64,000 nt of DNA from Alteromonas sp. KUL42 (GTDB lineage: Bacteria; Pseudomonadota; Gammaproteobacteria; Enterobacterales; Alteromonadaceae). Position 1 is the stretch's first letter. Every line of letters starts with the position of its first letter. Under the pieces are notes generated by a model, which saw nothing but the letters and a program-made list of their open reading frames with translations, did not search any database and was not told the DNA's origin. The DNA lies in assembly GCF_006538325.1 (NCBI RefSeq), contig NZ_BJKK01000003.1:124001-188000 (forward strand), in the 5' to 3' direction. This document shows positions 35,669 through 45,591 of the stretch, in pieces. A program made the position numbers and the translations under genes.

Positions 35669-36571
35669 CTAACCTTCTATAAAACTACTTATTTCTTCTG
35701 CCGCCCACGGTGCCTGCTCTCTATGAACCCAATGCGTTGCTTTTTCATGGTATTTAATGTCTAACCTAGTTACGTAATCGGGTAAATAGTTAAGAATACC
35801 CGTATCAAAAGCGTCATCATTTTTCCCCCATATAACAAGCGTTGGCAATGATATTCTCACATTGGGTACGCGTATTGCATCTAATTCTTCAGACGTTGAA
35901 TCTACAGCAGGTACCTGTTGAGGCATCTGACGATAATAGGTCAACATGGCCTTTAAATTTGCATTATTTTGCCAATTGTCTAAAAGGAGCTTTGCATAAG
36001 GTCCATTCTCTATAAACAAGTGTTCGCCTAGCATATGCTTTAACAAGGCAAAGTGCGTACGGCGCAATTCACTTTCAGCTTGCGTATCAATTAATTGATG
36101 GATGTATTGACTTTTTAAACGCTGCTCACGACTGTGTTTTAAAGATTGAATAAACGCTGAAGGGTGCGCAGCGTTTATGATAACTAGTTTACTGAAAAGC
36201 TTTGGATAAAAAGCCGCGAGAGGCCATGCTATTGCACCTCCCCAATCATGCCCAACCAGTATAGTTTCACGCCCTCTTTGTATTGCGCCAACAAAAGCAG
36301 ACATGCGTGCTAATAATGAAGTTACTGAGTAGTCTGAGTCGTTTGGCAATGGGGATGACTTATTATAACCAGGTAAGTCTGGCGCAATAACCTCATAGCC
36401 CTCGGGTAAACATCCTATCAAAGGTTCCCATGCGAAGGCGTTTTCGGGAAAGCCATGCAAGAATATAAGCAATGGTTTAGAAACACTCTTATGAAGTTCA
36501 GTTTCGTTAGTTAGGTAATGAATAGCGTTACCATCTATTTCAATAGTCTTCGAAATTAGATCAGACTTCAT
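35669..36571 (-). CDS. alpha/beta hydrolase, epoxide-hydrolase/dehalogenase-like
   Basis: 300 residues from the ATG at 36571 (MKSDLISKTIE), with AAGGA close upstream. The oxyanion loop is FLHGFPENAFAW, and the nucleophile elbow VGHDWGGAIAW has an aspartate rather than serine, as in epoxide hydrolases and haloacid or haloalkane dehalogenases. The lid and the histidine in KATHWVHREQAPW follow. It is the last gene of the fadB/J-like, thiolase and acyl-CoA dehydrogenase operon. The substrate could be an epoxide or an ester from fatty-acid breakdown; the HGFPE signature favours epoxide hydrolase. Confidence 0.85.
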   Translation of the reverse strand: MKSDLISKTIEIDGNAIHYLTNETELHKSVSKPLLIFLHGFPENAFAWEPLIGCLPEGYEVIAPDLPGYNKSSPLPNDSDYSVTSLLARMSAFVGAIQRGRETILVGHDWGGAIAWPLAAFYPKLFSKLVIINAAHPSAFIQSLKHSREQRLKSQYIHQLIDTQAESELRRTHFALLKHMLGEHLFIENGPYAKLLLDNWQNNANLKAMLTYYRQMPQQVPAVDSTSEELDAIRVPNVRISLPTLVIWGKNDDAFDTGILNYLPDYVTRLDIKYHEKATHWVHREQAPWAAEEISSFIEG

Positions 36572-36705
36572 AAATTCCTTTTTCCTTATTCTCATTCATA
36601 CAACAGATACAAAAAAGCCGAACATGCCATGTATTTAGCTTTCGTTAAATACACGAGTTGTTCGGCTCAATTTGGTCGTAATGACCTTTACGTTAGCGAC
36701 CCAAC

Positions 36706-38512
36706 TTATTCGATTGCAAACATACTTTCAGGCATAGCCATTAGGTTATCTGCGCCAGAATGGATTGCAGAAACCAGTGAACGTGTGCGCGTAAGCAAAC
36801 GGTCAAAATAGAAGCCAGTCGTTAAGAGTTTACTCTTATAAAAGTCTGTTTCAGTGGTGCCCGCATCTAGCTGCTCTTGTGCTTTCACCGCCATTTTCAG
36901 CCAGAAATACGCCACAGTCACGTAACCTGAATACATCAGGTAATCGACTGAAGCCGCACCGATTTCATCAGGGTTAGAAGCTGCTGCTTTACCGATATCC
37001 ATCGTGATTTGCTGCCACTCGTCAAGGTGTGAACTTAGCGCATTGGTCCATGCACTAAACTGCGCATTACCACGAAGTGAATTACAGTAGTCACGCACCT
37101 CTTGAACAAAAACGTTAAGTAACTCACCGTTAGACCCCATGACCTTGCGGCCTAGCAAGTCAACAGCCTGAATACCCGTAGTACCTTCATACATAGTACA
37201 AATACGTGTATCACGCGCTAACTGCTCCATACCCCACTCTTTAATGAAACCGTGTCCACCATAAACCTGCATACCGTAGCTTGTTGCTTCTTGCGCAGTT
37301 TCAGTTAAGAACGCTTTTACAATAGGGGTTAAAAAACGCAAGTTTCGCATCTGCCAACTGCTTCTCAGCTTCGTCACTACCGTATAGCGTCACATCAACC
37401 AACTGCATACAGTAAGCGGCAAGTGCGCGATTGCCTTCCGCAAATGCTTTTTGGGTAAGCAACATACGGCGCACATCTGGGTGAACGATAATCGGATCTG
37501 CTGGGCCTTCTGGGTTTTTACGCCCTGTTAATGAACGAAACTGAATGCGATCTTTTGCATAGCGAAGCGCACCTTGAAACGCCGCTTCTGAAGACGCTAA
37601 TCCCTCAAGGCCAGTACCGATACGTGCCGTATTCATAAACGTGAACATGCAGTTTAGACCACGGTTAGGTGGACCAATCAAATAACCTTTTGCGCCATCA
37701 AAATTGATAACGCAAGTGGCGCTAGCTTTGATCCCCATCTTGTGTTCGATGCTGCCGCAAGCAACCGCGTTTCTATCTTGCTTTTCACCTTCTTCAGACA
37801 CATTGAACTTTGGAACAACAAAAAGCGAAATACCTTTTGTACCTTCAGGCGCATCAGGCAGACGGGCAAGAACAATATGAACGATATTCTCTGACATGTC
37901 ATGCTCACCGGCAGAGATAAAAATCTTCGTGCCTGTTAAGCTGTAAGTTCCATCTTCTTGAGGTTCAGCGCGGCATTTCAACATACCTAGGTCAGAACCA
38001 CAGTGTGCTTCCGTTAAGCACATAGTACCTGTCCATTCACCGCTAACTAATTTCTCTAGGAACATCTGTTGTAGTAACTCAGAGCCATGCGCCTTAATGG
38101 TTGCCATACAACCTTGGCTAAGCCCTGGGTACATTGCCCACGAGTGGTTAGCACCTGAAAACCATTCTGCAATAATAGATGACAACGAGTACGGTAAAGC
38201 CTGGCCACCAAATTCTTCGGGGTGAGACATACCTGGCCAGCCGCCGTCTACGTAGGTCTGGTACGCTTCTTTAAACCCTTTTGGTGTCGTTACTTCACCA
38301 TCAACCCACTTACATCCTTCTTCATCGCCCGATGCATTAATTGGGGCTAGAACATTTTCAGAAAACTTCGCAGCCTCAGCAAAAATAGCAGAAACCAAGT
38401 CTTCGGAGGCTTCGTCAAAACCTAATTTCTGATAGTGATCTTGATAATTTAACAGCTCATGCGTTACAAACATGGCGTCGCGTTGAGGAGCTTTATAACC
38501 TTCCATAACCAA
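36706..38512 (-). CDS. acyl-CoA dehydrogenase with C-terminal extension (frame interrupted)
   Basis: Read as one protein this is about 601 residues, the size of the DmdC/FadE5-type acyl-CoA dehydrogenases with an extra C-terminal domain. Part one (38512 to 37301) has TEAHCGSDLGMLKC, GTKIFISAGEHD and the ARIGTGLEGL region. Part two has YGGHGFIKEWGMEQLARDTR, the flavin-binding end, plus MYEGTTGIQA. The two halves meet at a T6 run (A6 at 37331-37336 on plus): removing one base restores LAFLTPIVKAF. Coding continues unbroken on both sides, so the break is probably a sequencing error. Third gene of a minus-strand operon, after the multifunctional protein and thiolase genes. Confidence 0.88.
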
Positions 38513-38515
38513 TAC

Positions 38516-39697
38516 CTATATTACTTCAAATAGACCGGCAGCACCCATACCGCCACCGATACACATAGTGCAAACTACAAATTTAGCACCGCGTCGTTTA
38601 CCTTCGATGAGTGCATGACCCACCATACGAGCACCGCTCATGCCGTAGGGGTGACCAATAGAAATGGCACCGCCGTTTACATTTAATAATTCATCTGGAA
38701 TGCCTAACTTATCGCGGCAGTACAATACCTGTACGGCAAACGCTTCATTAAGTTCCCACAGACCGATATCGTCCATGGTCAATCCATGTTGTTTTAATAA
38801 TTTCGGAATAGCAAACACAGGGCCAATGCCCATTTCATCTGGTTCACAACCCGCTACCGCAATACCGCGATAAATACCTAGTGGCTGAGCACTGCCTTTA
38901 GCCGCTGTGTGTTCATCCATAATAACGGTAGCACTTGCACCATCAGACAACTGACTAGCATTACCAGCTGTAATACAGCCACCTTCAATAACGGGTTTTA
39001 GTCCCTGCAAACCTTCAAGGGTTGTTTCAGGACGATTCCCCTCATCTTTTGACAATGTAACTTCGCCTTCAGACGTTTCACCGGTCTCTTTATTAAACAG
39101 GGTCTGCATTGCCGTGATAGGCACGATTTCTTCGTCAAACTTACCGGCGGCCTGTGCAGCGGCTGTGCGCATTTGACTTTGAAAACCATACTCATCTTGC
39201 ACGTCACGGCTAATGTTGTAACGGTTTGCTACAACTTCAGCGGTTTGCAACATTGGCATGTATATGTCGTTATGCTTTGCAACTAGTGCAGGATCAACAG
39301 CACGAAACATATTCATGTTTTTATTTTGAACCAATGAAATAGAATCTAAACCGCCTGCAACCATGATATTAGTATCGCCGGTTCTGATTGAGTTTGCAGC
39401 AGTAGCAATAGCATACATACCCGAGCTACATTGTCTGTCTAATGTCATACCAGCAACCGTTACAGGCAAGTCGCCCGCAAGGCCAGCTAGACGCCCAATA
39501 TTCATGCCTCCACTGCCCTGTGTCAGGGCTGATCCCATAACGACATCATCTACACTTGAAGGGTCTATACCTGCACGAGCCACAGCATGTTTAATAGCAT
39601 GCCCGCCCAATGAAGGCGCAGGTAGGTTGTTTAAAGCGCCTTTGTAGGCTCTGCCAATTGGCGTTCTTGCGGTACTTACAATAACTGCATCACGCAT
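38516..39697 (-). CDS. acetyl-CoA C-acyltransferase (thiolase)
   Basis: 393 residues. Cleaves 3-ketoacyl-CoA to acetyl-CoA and a shortened acyl-CoA. The acyl-accepting Cys90 lies in [12 protein letters not shown]. The second active-site histidine is in [16 protein letters not shown] and the base cysteine in [23 protein letters not shown] is also conserved. Three bases separate it from the downstream dehydrogenase, and it follows the multifunctional gene closely. FadA-like, but outside a classical fadBA pair. Confidence 0.95.
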   Translation of the reverse strand: MRDAVIVSTARTPIGRAYKGALNNLPAPSLGGHAIKHAVARAGIDPSSVDDVVMGSALTQGSGGMNIGRLAGLAGDLPVTVAGMTLDRQCSSGMYAIATAANSIRTGDTNIMVAGGLDSISLVQNKNMNMFRAVDPALVAKHNDIYMPMLQTAEVVANRYNISRDVQDEYGFQSQMRTAAAQAAGKFDEEIVPITAMQTLFNKETGETSEGEVTLSKDEGNRPETTLEGLQGLKPVIEGGCITAGNASQLSDGASATVIMDEHTAAKGSAQPLGIYRGIAVAGCEPDEMGIGPVFAIPKLLKQHGLTMDDIGLWELNEAFAVQVLYCRDKLGIPDELLNVNGGAISIGHPYGMSGARMVGHALIEGKRRGAKFVVCTMCIGGGMGAAGLFEVI

Positions 39698-39721
39698 AAG
39701 ATAGGTTCCTTTTAATTCGGC

Positions 39722-41848
39722 TTATTTTTTATAGTTCTTAAAACTGCCGCCTTCTTGGGCCAGTTTTACTAATAGTTCACTTGGTTCTAACCACATTTTG
39801 CCGTAGTCGCCAAGTTGGTCACGATAAGTCGTTAGCTTATCTAAAATAGTGCCTAGGCCTACCTCATCGGCATATTGCATAGGACCACCGCGATAGACTG
39901 GGAAACCATAGCCATACACGTAAATGACATCAATATCACTTGATTTAGCAGCAATACCTTCTTCAAGAATACAAGCACCTTCATTAATGAGCGTATAAAG
40001 TACGCGCACTAAGATCTCTTCGTCACTAATGTTGGAACGTTGAACTACGCCTAAGCGTTCTGCTTCCTGCTTTGCAATTTCAAGAACTTCAGGGTCAGGG
40101 ATTGGCACACGACTACCCGCTTCGTAGTTGTAAATACCACGACCAGTTTTCAAGCCGTTACGCCCCATTTCAACAAGTCTGTCTGCCACAACCCCATAGG
40201 AAGGATCGTGTGCAATGTGCTCTTTGCGAGACTGGCGAACATAATAGCCAATATCAATTCCCGCCATATCACCCATGGTAAACGGCCCCATTGGCATACC
40301 AAATTCGGTTAATACACGGTCGACCTGTTCAGGTGTCGCGCCCTCTAGCACTAAGCGATTAGCTTCTCTGCCGTAAGGTTCAATCATGCGGTTGCCAACA
40401 AAACCAAAGCACACACCAACAAGTACGGCCACTTTCTTAATGCGTTTAGCCATCTTCATGCAAGTTTTAATTACTTCAGCAGAGGTTTTCTCAGCTTTAA
40501 CAACTTCAAGCAAACGCATCACATTTGCAGGTGAGAAGAAATGCAGACCAATAACGTCTTCTGGACGGGATGTTGCTGTTGCGATTTCATCTATATCAAG
40601 GGTAGATGTGTTAGAAGCAAGTATTGCACCGGGCTTACACACTTTATCTAGTGTAGAGAAAACGGCTTTCTTGACTTCCATTTTCTCAAATACAGCTTCA
40701 ATGACGAGATCTGCATCAGATAAATCATCATACGATGTTGTGCCTGATAACATTGCCATACGACTCTCTACTTGCTCTTGAGTCAGTTTGCCCTTCTTCG
40801 CAGAGTTTTCATAATTCTTGCGAATAAGTGCTAGCCCTTTTTCTAGTGCTTCTTCTTTAAGCTCAAGCATTGTTACAGGAATACCAGCATTGGCAAAATT
40901 CATGGCAATACCGCCGCCCATAGTACCTGCGCCTATAATGGCAACTTTTTCAATACTACGCTCTGGCGTATTTTTATCAAAATCACTGACATGACCTGCA
41001 GCGCGTTCAGCAAAAAAGAAATGTTGCTGCGCGCGTGCTTGTGGGGTGTTCATACACTCCATAAACAACTTGCCTTCATTTTTCAGGCCGTCTTCAAAAT
41101 CAAGTGTGTATGCACCTTTAACCGCCTCAATACACTTAAGCGGTGCGAAGAAGCCTCGCGCGGCCTTTTTAGTTTGTGCAGTTACCGCGTCGAAAACGGC
41201 TTGAATGTTATCGTTCATCGACAAAGTAATATCGCTGGTACGCTTTATCGCAGTTTCAGGCGTCAATGAGGCCAAGTAGGTTTTGGTATCGTCAAGTAGA
41301 TGCTCTGGTTTATCTGAAATTTTGTCAAACACCCCAGGTAATTTAACTACTGAAGTTGGCTTACCTGTAACAATCATTTCAAGTGAAATCTGCGGCTCCG
41401 CAAGACGTGGTAAACGCTGGGTACCACCAGCGCCAGGTAAAATACCCAGGTTAACTTCTGGCAAACCAACTTTATTTTCAGCGAAAGTTATACGGTGATG
41501 ACATGCTAAGGCAACTTCTAGTCCACCTCCAAACGCAGGTCCAGGTAACACCGCTACAACAGGCTTAGACGCATTTTCAATTTTGTCTAAAACCTCTGGT
41601 AACATTGGCGATAGATCGCCTCCAGAAAATTCACTGATATCAGCACCACCCGAAAAGATAGGAAGTGATGAAGTAATAACAATGGCCTGAACGGCATCAT
41701 CATTCAGTGCCTTGTCAATACCATCGATTAAACCAACTCGAATGGCGCGAGAAAGCGCATTAACGGGTGCACTTTGCATTGTTAGCGTCGCAACACCTTG
41801 TTGCACTGCATAAGCTACTGCTGGGTTTTCCATCTGTGTCATAACCAT
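39722..41848 (-). CDS. fused enoyl-CoA hydratase / 3-hydroxyacyl-CoA dehydrogenase (FadB/FadJ-like)
   Basis: 708 residues. The N-terminal crotonase domain has SSLPIFSGGADISEF and LPEVNLGILPGAGGTQRLPR, where two Glu residues are the hydratase bases. The central Rossmann dehydrogenase has IGAGTMGGGIAM, GLHFFSPANVM and GNRMIEPYGRE, followed by two C-terminal helical domains. It performs steps two and three of beta-oxidation, and with the thiolase and acyl-CoA dehydrogenase downstream in the same operon makes a full cycle. The start is at 41848 (MVMTQMENP); an inner ATG is possible. FadJ-like in length. Confidence 0.93.
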   Translation of the reverse strand: MVMTQMENPAVAYAVQQGVATLTMQSAPVNALSRAIRVGLIDGIDKALNDDAVQAIVITSSLPIFSGGADISEFSGGDLSPMLPEVLDKIENASKPVVAVLPGPAFGGGLEVALACHHRITFAENKVGLPEVNLGILPGAGGTQRLPRLAEPQISLEMIVTGKPTSVVKLPGVFDKISDKPEHLLDDTKTYLASLTPETAIKRTSDITLSMNDNIQAVFDAVTAQTKKAARGFFAPLKCIEAVKGAYTLDFEDGLKNEGKLFMECMNTPQARAQQHFFFAERAAGHVSDFDKNTPERSIEKVAIIGAGTMGGGIAMNFANAGIPVTMLELKEEALEKGLALIRKNYENSAKKGKLTQEQVESRMAMLSGTTSYDDLSDADLVIEAVFEKMEVKKAVFSTLDKVCKPGAILASNTSTLDIDEIATATSRPEDVIGLHFFSPANVMRLLEVVKAEKTSAEVIKTCMKMAKRIKKVAVLVGVCFGFVGNRMIEPYGREANRLVLEGATPEQVDRVLTEFGMPMGPFTMGDMAGIDIGYYVRQSRKEHIAHDPSYGVVADRLVEMGRNGLKTGRGIYNYEAGSRVPIPDPEVLEIAKQEAERLGVVQRSNISDEEILVRVLYTLINEGACILEEGIAAKSSDIDVIYVYGYGFPVYRGGPMQYADEVGLGTILDKLTTYRDQLGDYGKMWLEPSELLVKLAQEGGSFKNYKK

Positions 41849-42086
41849 GTCCTGTTTATCACGTTAATTGGATGTTATTGCAGTGTTGCCAATCATCCAA
41901 GTTTATTGGTGTTATAGACATTTATCATAATATTTAATATTGACCTCCAACCCTTTAATTTATGGATTTTGCCCTACAAACCACGCCAGTACTTGAATAA
42001 TGAATATTTGACAGCAATCAAAACCAGTGTTTTTGTTAACACGACAGATATAAAAATTACATTTTATTTACAAGGGATGGTTTGTT

Positions 42087-43001
42087 ATGCAAGTACTTAA
42101 AACACCAGAAAGTGCTTTTTCTTTTATTAAAGACTTTCCATACACTCCCCAATACGTTGAAGTTACAGATACAATAAGTAGTGAAATTACCATGGCCTAC
42201 TACCAAGTTGGTCCTAAAGATGGGCCTACTGTTGTACTGTTGCACGGAGAACCAACCTGGGCTTACCTCTATCGAAAGATGATGCCCATTTTGGCTGACG
42301 CCGGTTTCAATGTACTTGCCCCCGACCTCATAGGGTTTGGACGCTCTGACAAGCCCACTCGTAAAGAAGACTACTCTTATGCTCGCCATGTTATTTGGTT
42401 AAAGGAATGGTTTAACCAGGTTGTTAAAGGGCCTACAACCCTATTCTGTCAAGACTGGGGAGGATTAATTGGCCTTAGGTTAGTGGCGGACATGCCTGAT
42501 AAGTTTTCTAAGGTAATGGTATCAAATACGGGGCTTCCCACAGGAGAACACCCTCCTAGTGAAGCTTTTATCAAGTGGCGTCGATTTTCTCAACTATCAC
42601 CTGAATTCAAGATCTCAAGTATTATTGAAGGAGGTACCGTTATTCCACTTGATCAAGAAACCCTTGATGCCTACGACGCCCCTTTCCCTTCGGAAGACTA
42701 CAAAGCAGGGGCAAGGGTCTTTCCCTTACTGGTTCCCGTTACTCCTGATAGCCCTGAGGCACATGCAAATCGTGCGGCTTGGGAAAAACTTAAGAACTTT
42801 AATAAGCCGTTCTACTGTGCTTTTAGCGATAGTGACCCCATCACAGCAGGTGGAGAGGTATTGTTTCAAAATCGTATTCCAGGGTGCGAAGAAGCCCTAA
42901 ATTTCACCGTTGCAGACGGTGGTCATTTTATTCAAGAAGACAAAGGCGAAGAACTCGCTCAGTTGCTTATCAAGTTTATCGATCAAACACATAACGTATA
43001 G
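42087..43001 (+). CDS. haloalkane dehalogenase (HLD-I type)
   Basis: 304 residues. Hydrolyses carbon-halogen bonds through an aspartyl ester. HGEPTWAYLYR (about 53-63) and CQDWGGLIGLR (about 121-131) give nucleophile Asp123 and halide-binding Trp124. Asp250 in SDSDPIT is the likely acid and His280 in DGGHFIQED the base. The cap has a second candidate halide Trp (IKWRRF). The pattern matches the DhlA/DhmA subgroup. It is divergent from the multifunctional fad gene, with a 238-bp shared region, and nine bases ahead of an SDR gene, so it likely belongs to the acyl-CoA regulon. Confidence 0.87.
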   Translation: MQVLKTPESAFSFIKDFPYTPQYVEVTDTISSEITMAYYQVGPKDGPTVVLLHGEPTWAYLYRKMMPILADAGFNVLAPDLIGFGRSDKPTRKEDYSYARHVIWLKEWFNQVVKGPTTLFCQDWGGLIGLRLVADMPDKFSKVMVSNTGLPTGEHPPSEAFIKWRRFSQLSPEFKISSIIEGGTVIPLDQETLDAYDAPFPSEDYKAGARVFPLLVPVTPDSPEAHANRAAWEKLKNFNKPFYCAFSDSDPITAGGEVLFQNRIPGCEEALNFTVADGGHFIQEDKGEELAQLLIKFIDQTHNV

Positions 43002-43009
43002 GTAGAAAA

Positions 43010-43774
43010 ATGGATGCATTGTTAGATTTTACAGGTCAAGTAGTATTAATAACCGGAGCAGGTAGTGGCTTTGGGCGACTCCTTTCCCTTGGTCTTGCCA
43101 AAAGGGGTGCCAAGTTAGTCCTTAGCGATATCAATGAGACAGCACTCGAAGAAACCAAAAAAGATGTCAGTGAACTGAGTGACGTAGTGACACAAGCAGG
43201 CAACATTGCCAGTGAAGCCGTTAACAAAGCACTTGTAGACTTGGCAATGGAGACCTTCGGTCGCTTAGATATTGCTGTAAATAATGCGGGCATAGCCCAT
43301 AACCCAGCGCCTGTACACCAAATGACCGAGGAGGTTATAGACACACAATTTGCCGTCAATGTGAAAGGCGTAATGTTTGGTATGAAATATCAAGTGCCAG
43401 TTATGTTGGCGCAAAAGCAAGGCCATATTCTCAATGTAAGTTCGTTAGCTGGCCTTGGTGGTGCCCCCAAAGGCGGTGCGTATGCAGCTGCTAAACATGC
43501 TGTTTCTGGTATTACACGCACCGCAGCTGTAGAGTACGGACGCAAAAACGTGCGTGTGAATGCAATTTGCCCATTTTATAGCCCGACCAATATTTTAAAT
43601 GTAGATGGGTACAACACGCCTGAAGCACGAGAACAACTTGGTCAAGGCAGCCCGATGAAGCGATTAGGCGAGCCACAAGAAATAGTGAATACCATGATGC
43701 TTTTACTGTCACCGGGCAATAGCTACATGAATGGCCAAACTATTGCTGTGGATGGGGGCGTTACCGCGTGGTAA
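43010..43774 (+). CDS. short-chain dehydrogenase/reductase
   Basis: 254 residues. The nucleotide-binding motif is TGAGSGFGR (about 15-23), NNAG is at 91-94, and the catalytic set is Ser144, Tyr158 and Lys162 in LNVSSLAG and AYAAAKHAV. An Asp at position 40 (SDIN) suggests NAD preference. It closes with the usual MNGQTIAVDGG. Nine bases follow the dehalogenase gene, so the two are an operon; it may oxidise the alcohol released by the dehalogenase. The substrate is not fixed by sequence. Confidence 0.92.
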   Translation: MDALLDFTGQVVLITGAGSGFGRLLSLGLAKRGAKLVLSDINETALEETKKDVSELSDVVTQAGNIASEAVNKALVDLAMETFGRLDIAVNNAGIAHNPAPVHQMTEEVIDTQFAVNVKGVMFGMKYQVPVMLAQKQGHILNVSSLAGLGGAPKGGAYAAAKHAVSGITRTAAVEYGRKNVRVNAICPFYSPTNILNVDGYNTPEAREQLGQGSPMKRLGEPQEIVNTMMLLLSPGNSYMNGQTIAVDGGVTAW

Positions 43775-43965
43775 CGAGGTGCAAATAAATTTAGGGATAA
43801 AAATTCATACCTAAGTATGAGCTATCATGTTTTGTTCTCTTCGTGATTTGGGTGTAATGGGGGTGAACAAACAAACTCGATTAAAGAGGCGAGTGCAACC
43901 GCCTCTGCAATCGAATCTCAAGACGTTTAACCATAGTGTTGGCTCGTAGACTCAAGAGATAGCTC

Positions 43966-44247
43966 ATGAAACGACAAACAAAAACAATAATTCTAAGCGC
44001 CTATTTGGCAAGCTCATTTTTTGTTTGTGCAAACGCGTCAACAAGTAATCAAATATCGCATCTTAGTAGCTCCTCTACTTCAAATCACAGCGAGCAAGTT
44101 GTTAAGAAAGCACGTAACGACAGAAATCTTTCTTCTCAAACCATTAAAGCACTAGTAAGTGCAACAACTAAAAATCGTTCAGCGTTTATCTCCACGCATA
44201 TCCTTCATAAGACAAAGGCAGAAAGACCTGTTTTTCAGGCTCAATAA
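43966..44247 (+). CDS. small secreted protein of unknown function
   Basis: 93 residues. A signal peptide (TIILSAYLASSFFVCANA) is followed by a short Ser/Lys/Asn-rich mature part with no recognisable motif. The ATG at 43966 lacks a strong ribosome binding site. The composition fits a secreted peptide, but low sequence complexity makes it possible that this ORF is chance. It lies alone in the region between the SDR gene and the quinone reductase gene. Confidence 0.4.
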   Translation: MKRQTKTIILSAYLASSFFVCANASTSNQISHLSSSSTSNHSEQVVKKARNDRNLSSQTIKALVSATTKNRSAFISTHILHKTKAERPVFQAQ

Positions 44248-44466
44248 TCATCACACGTCTTAGTTTGATACCACCTTTCGCCAACTCAGACCAGAAATGC
44301 TTAGGAGTGTTTTGAAGTTTTCTAGTGTCTATGGGGCGCGTACCCTTTTTTTAATCAAAAGTACAGTAAACCCATTTCGTCTTTAGACGCGCGTAGACCT
44401 TCTCGATAGGTTTTTGCAGCAAGGTAAACCGTCTTTAGGAAGCCGCCACAAAAAAAGTCATTGTGT
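44248..44466. other. short non-coding or decayed segment
   Basis: No intact gene. On the minus strand a frame of about 50 codons (44176-44345) reads as plausible protein (LQNTPKHFWSELAKGG) but has no start codon and is closed upstream by a stop, so it may be the remnant of a lost gene. Confidence 0.35.
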
Positions 44467-44500
44467 AAAAAAACGGCCTACCAGCAATAACTGATAGGCC
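44467..44500 (-). terminator. terminator after the quinone oxidoreductase gene
   Basis: GGCCTAcCAG (44475-44484) pairs with CTGaTAGGCC (44491-44500). On the minus strand it ends in a T7 run. It lies 21 nt after the stop codon at 44522. Confidence 0.85.
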
Positions 44501-44521
44501 TTAAAAACGTTTAAATCAGGT

Positions 44522-45496
44522 TTATGGAACCAGAACCATTTTACCTTTTACTTCTCTATTCATCACTTTCGCCATGGCTTTTGTTACTTGCTCTATAGGT
44601 AAAGCTTCATCTACTACAACTTTAACTTTACCTTGAACATACCATGTCAGCAGTTCTTTCATATTATCTGCAAAGCCCTTAGGGTCATGCTGTGTGAAAG
44701 AGCCCCAGAATACACCCATAACCGAATAGCCTTTAACTAAAGCTAGGTTCACTGGAAATTTAGGAATTTCACCACCAGCAAAACCAACCACAAGCAAGCG
44801 CCCTTCCCACGCCATACTGCGACTGCATGCATGGAAAGTATCTCCACCAACACATTCGTAAACAACATCTGCGCCTTTTCCACCCGTGACTTCTTTTAGG
44901 GTTTCTTTCAAATCTTTTTCTTTGTAGTTTATAAGAATATCTGCACCATATTCTTTAGCCAGAGCGAGTTTCTCTTCTGTGGAGCAAACTGCAATAACTT
45001 TGGCCCCCATAATTTTACCAATTTGAACTGCCGCTAATCCAGTACCACCAGCAGCACCGGTTACCACGAGTGTTTCACCGGGCTGTAACTTAGCACGTTG
45101 TTTCAATGCATGGTGGGCAGTAGCGTGTGCAGTAACTAATGCCGCACCTTCGTTCACGTGAATAGGATCAGGCAACGGCATGACATGGGTGGCCGGTACT
45201 AATACTTTTTCAGCAAAGCCACCTAAATTAGAAAGCGCAATTACTTTCTGTCCGGCTTTGAGGTGCGTCACACCCTCTCCCACTTCACTAACGGTTCCAG
45301 CAACTTCGTTACCTGGAATGAACGGGAAATCAGGCTGCATTTGATAAAGGCCCTGCACAAGCAAGCCATCTGGGAAATTGACACCTGCCGCTTCTACATT
45401 AACGACAACGTGACCCTTTTTGACCACTGGATCGGGTACTTCTTTGTACTGTAAATCATCGATAGGACCAAAAGCTTCACATACTATGGCTTTCAT
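44522..45496 (-). CDS. NADPH:quinone oxidoreductase family protein (zinc-independent MDR)
   Basis: 324 residues. The medium-chain reductase core is seen in PDFPFIPGNEVAGTVSEVG and VTGAAGGTGLAAVQIGK, the latter being the Rossmann loop. The structural-zinc cysteines of alcohol dehydrogenases are absent, as in quinone reductases and enoyl reductases. It is the last gene of a minus-strand operon (histidine phosphatase, acyl-CoA dehydrogenase, APH-like kinase, this gene) and probably handles enoyl or quinone intermediates of lipid breakdown. Confidence 0.88.
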   Translation of the reverse strand: MKAIVCEAFGPIDDLQYKEVPDPVVKKGHVVVNVEAAGVNFPDGLLVQGLYQMQPDFPFIPGNEVAGTVSEVGEGVTHLKAGQKVIALSNLGGFAEKVLVPATHVMPLPDPIHVNEGAALVTAHATAHHALKQRAKLQPGETLVVTGAAGGTGLAAVQIGKIMGAKVIAVCSTEEKLALAKEYGADILINYKEKDLKETLKEVTGGKGADVVYECVGGDTFHACSRSMAWEGRLLVVGFAGGEIPKFPVNLALVKGYSVMGVFWGSFTQHDPKGFADNMKELLTWYVQGKVKVVVDEALPIEQVTKAMAKVMNREVKGKMVLVP

Positions 45497-45591
45497 AATA
45501 TCTCCGTATTCGTTGTGCGCTTCGCTATTTCAAAGCGCATTCACATTGTAGTTTCGAACTCTAGCTCACACTCGAGCCAGAGTGCGTTTTG

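Noticed and set aside
44176..44345. Minus-strand protein-like frame overlapping the small secreted ORF
   Set aside because: No start codon and an upstream stop; kept only as a possible remnant.
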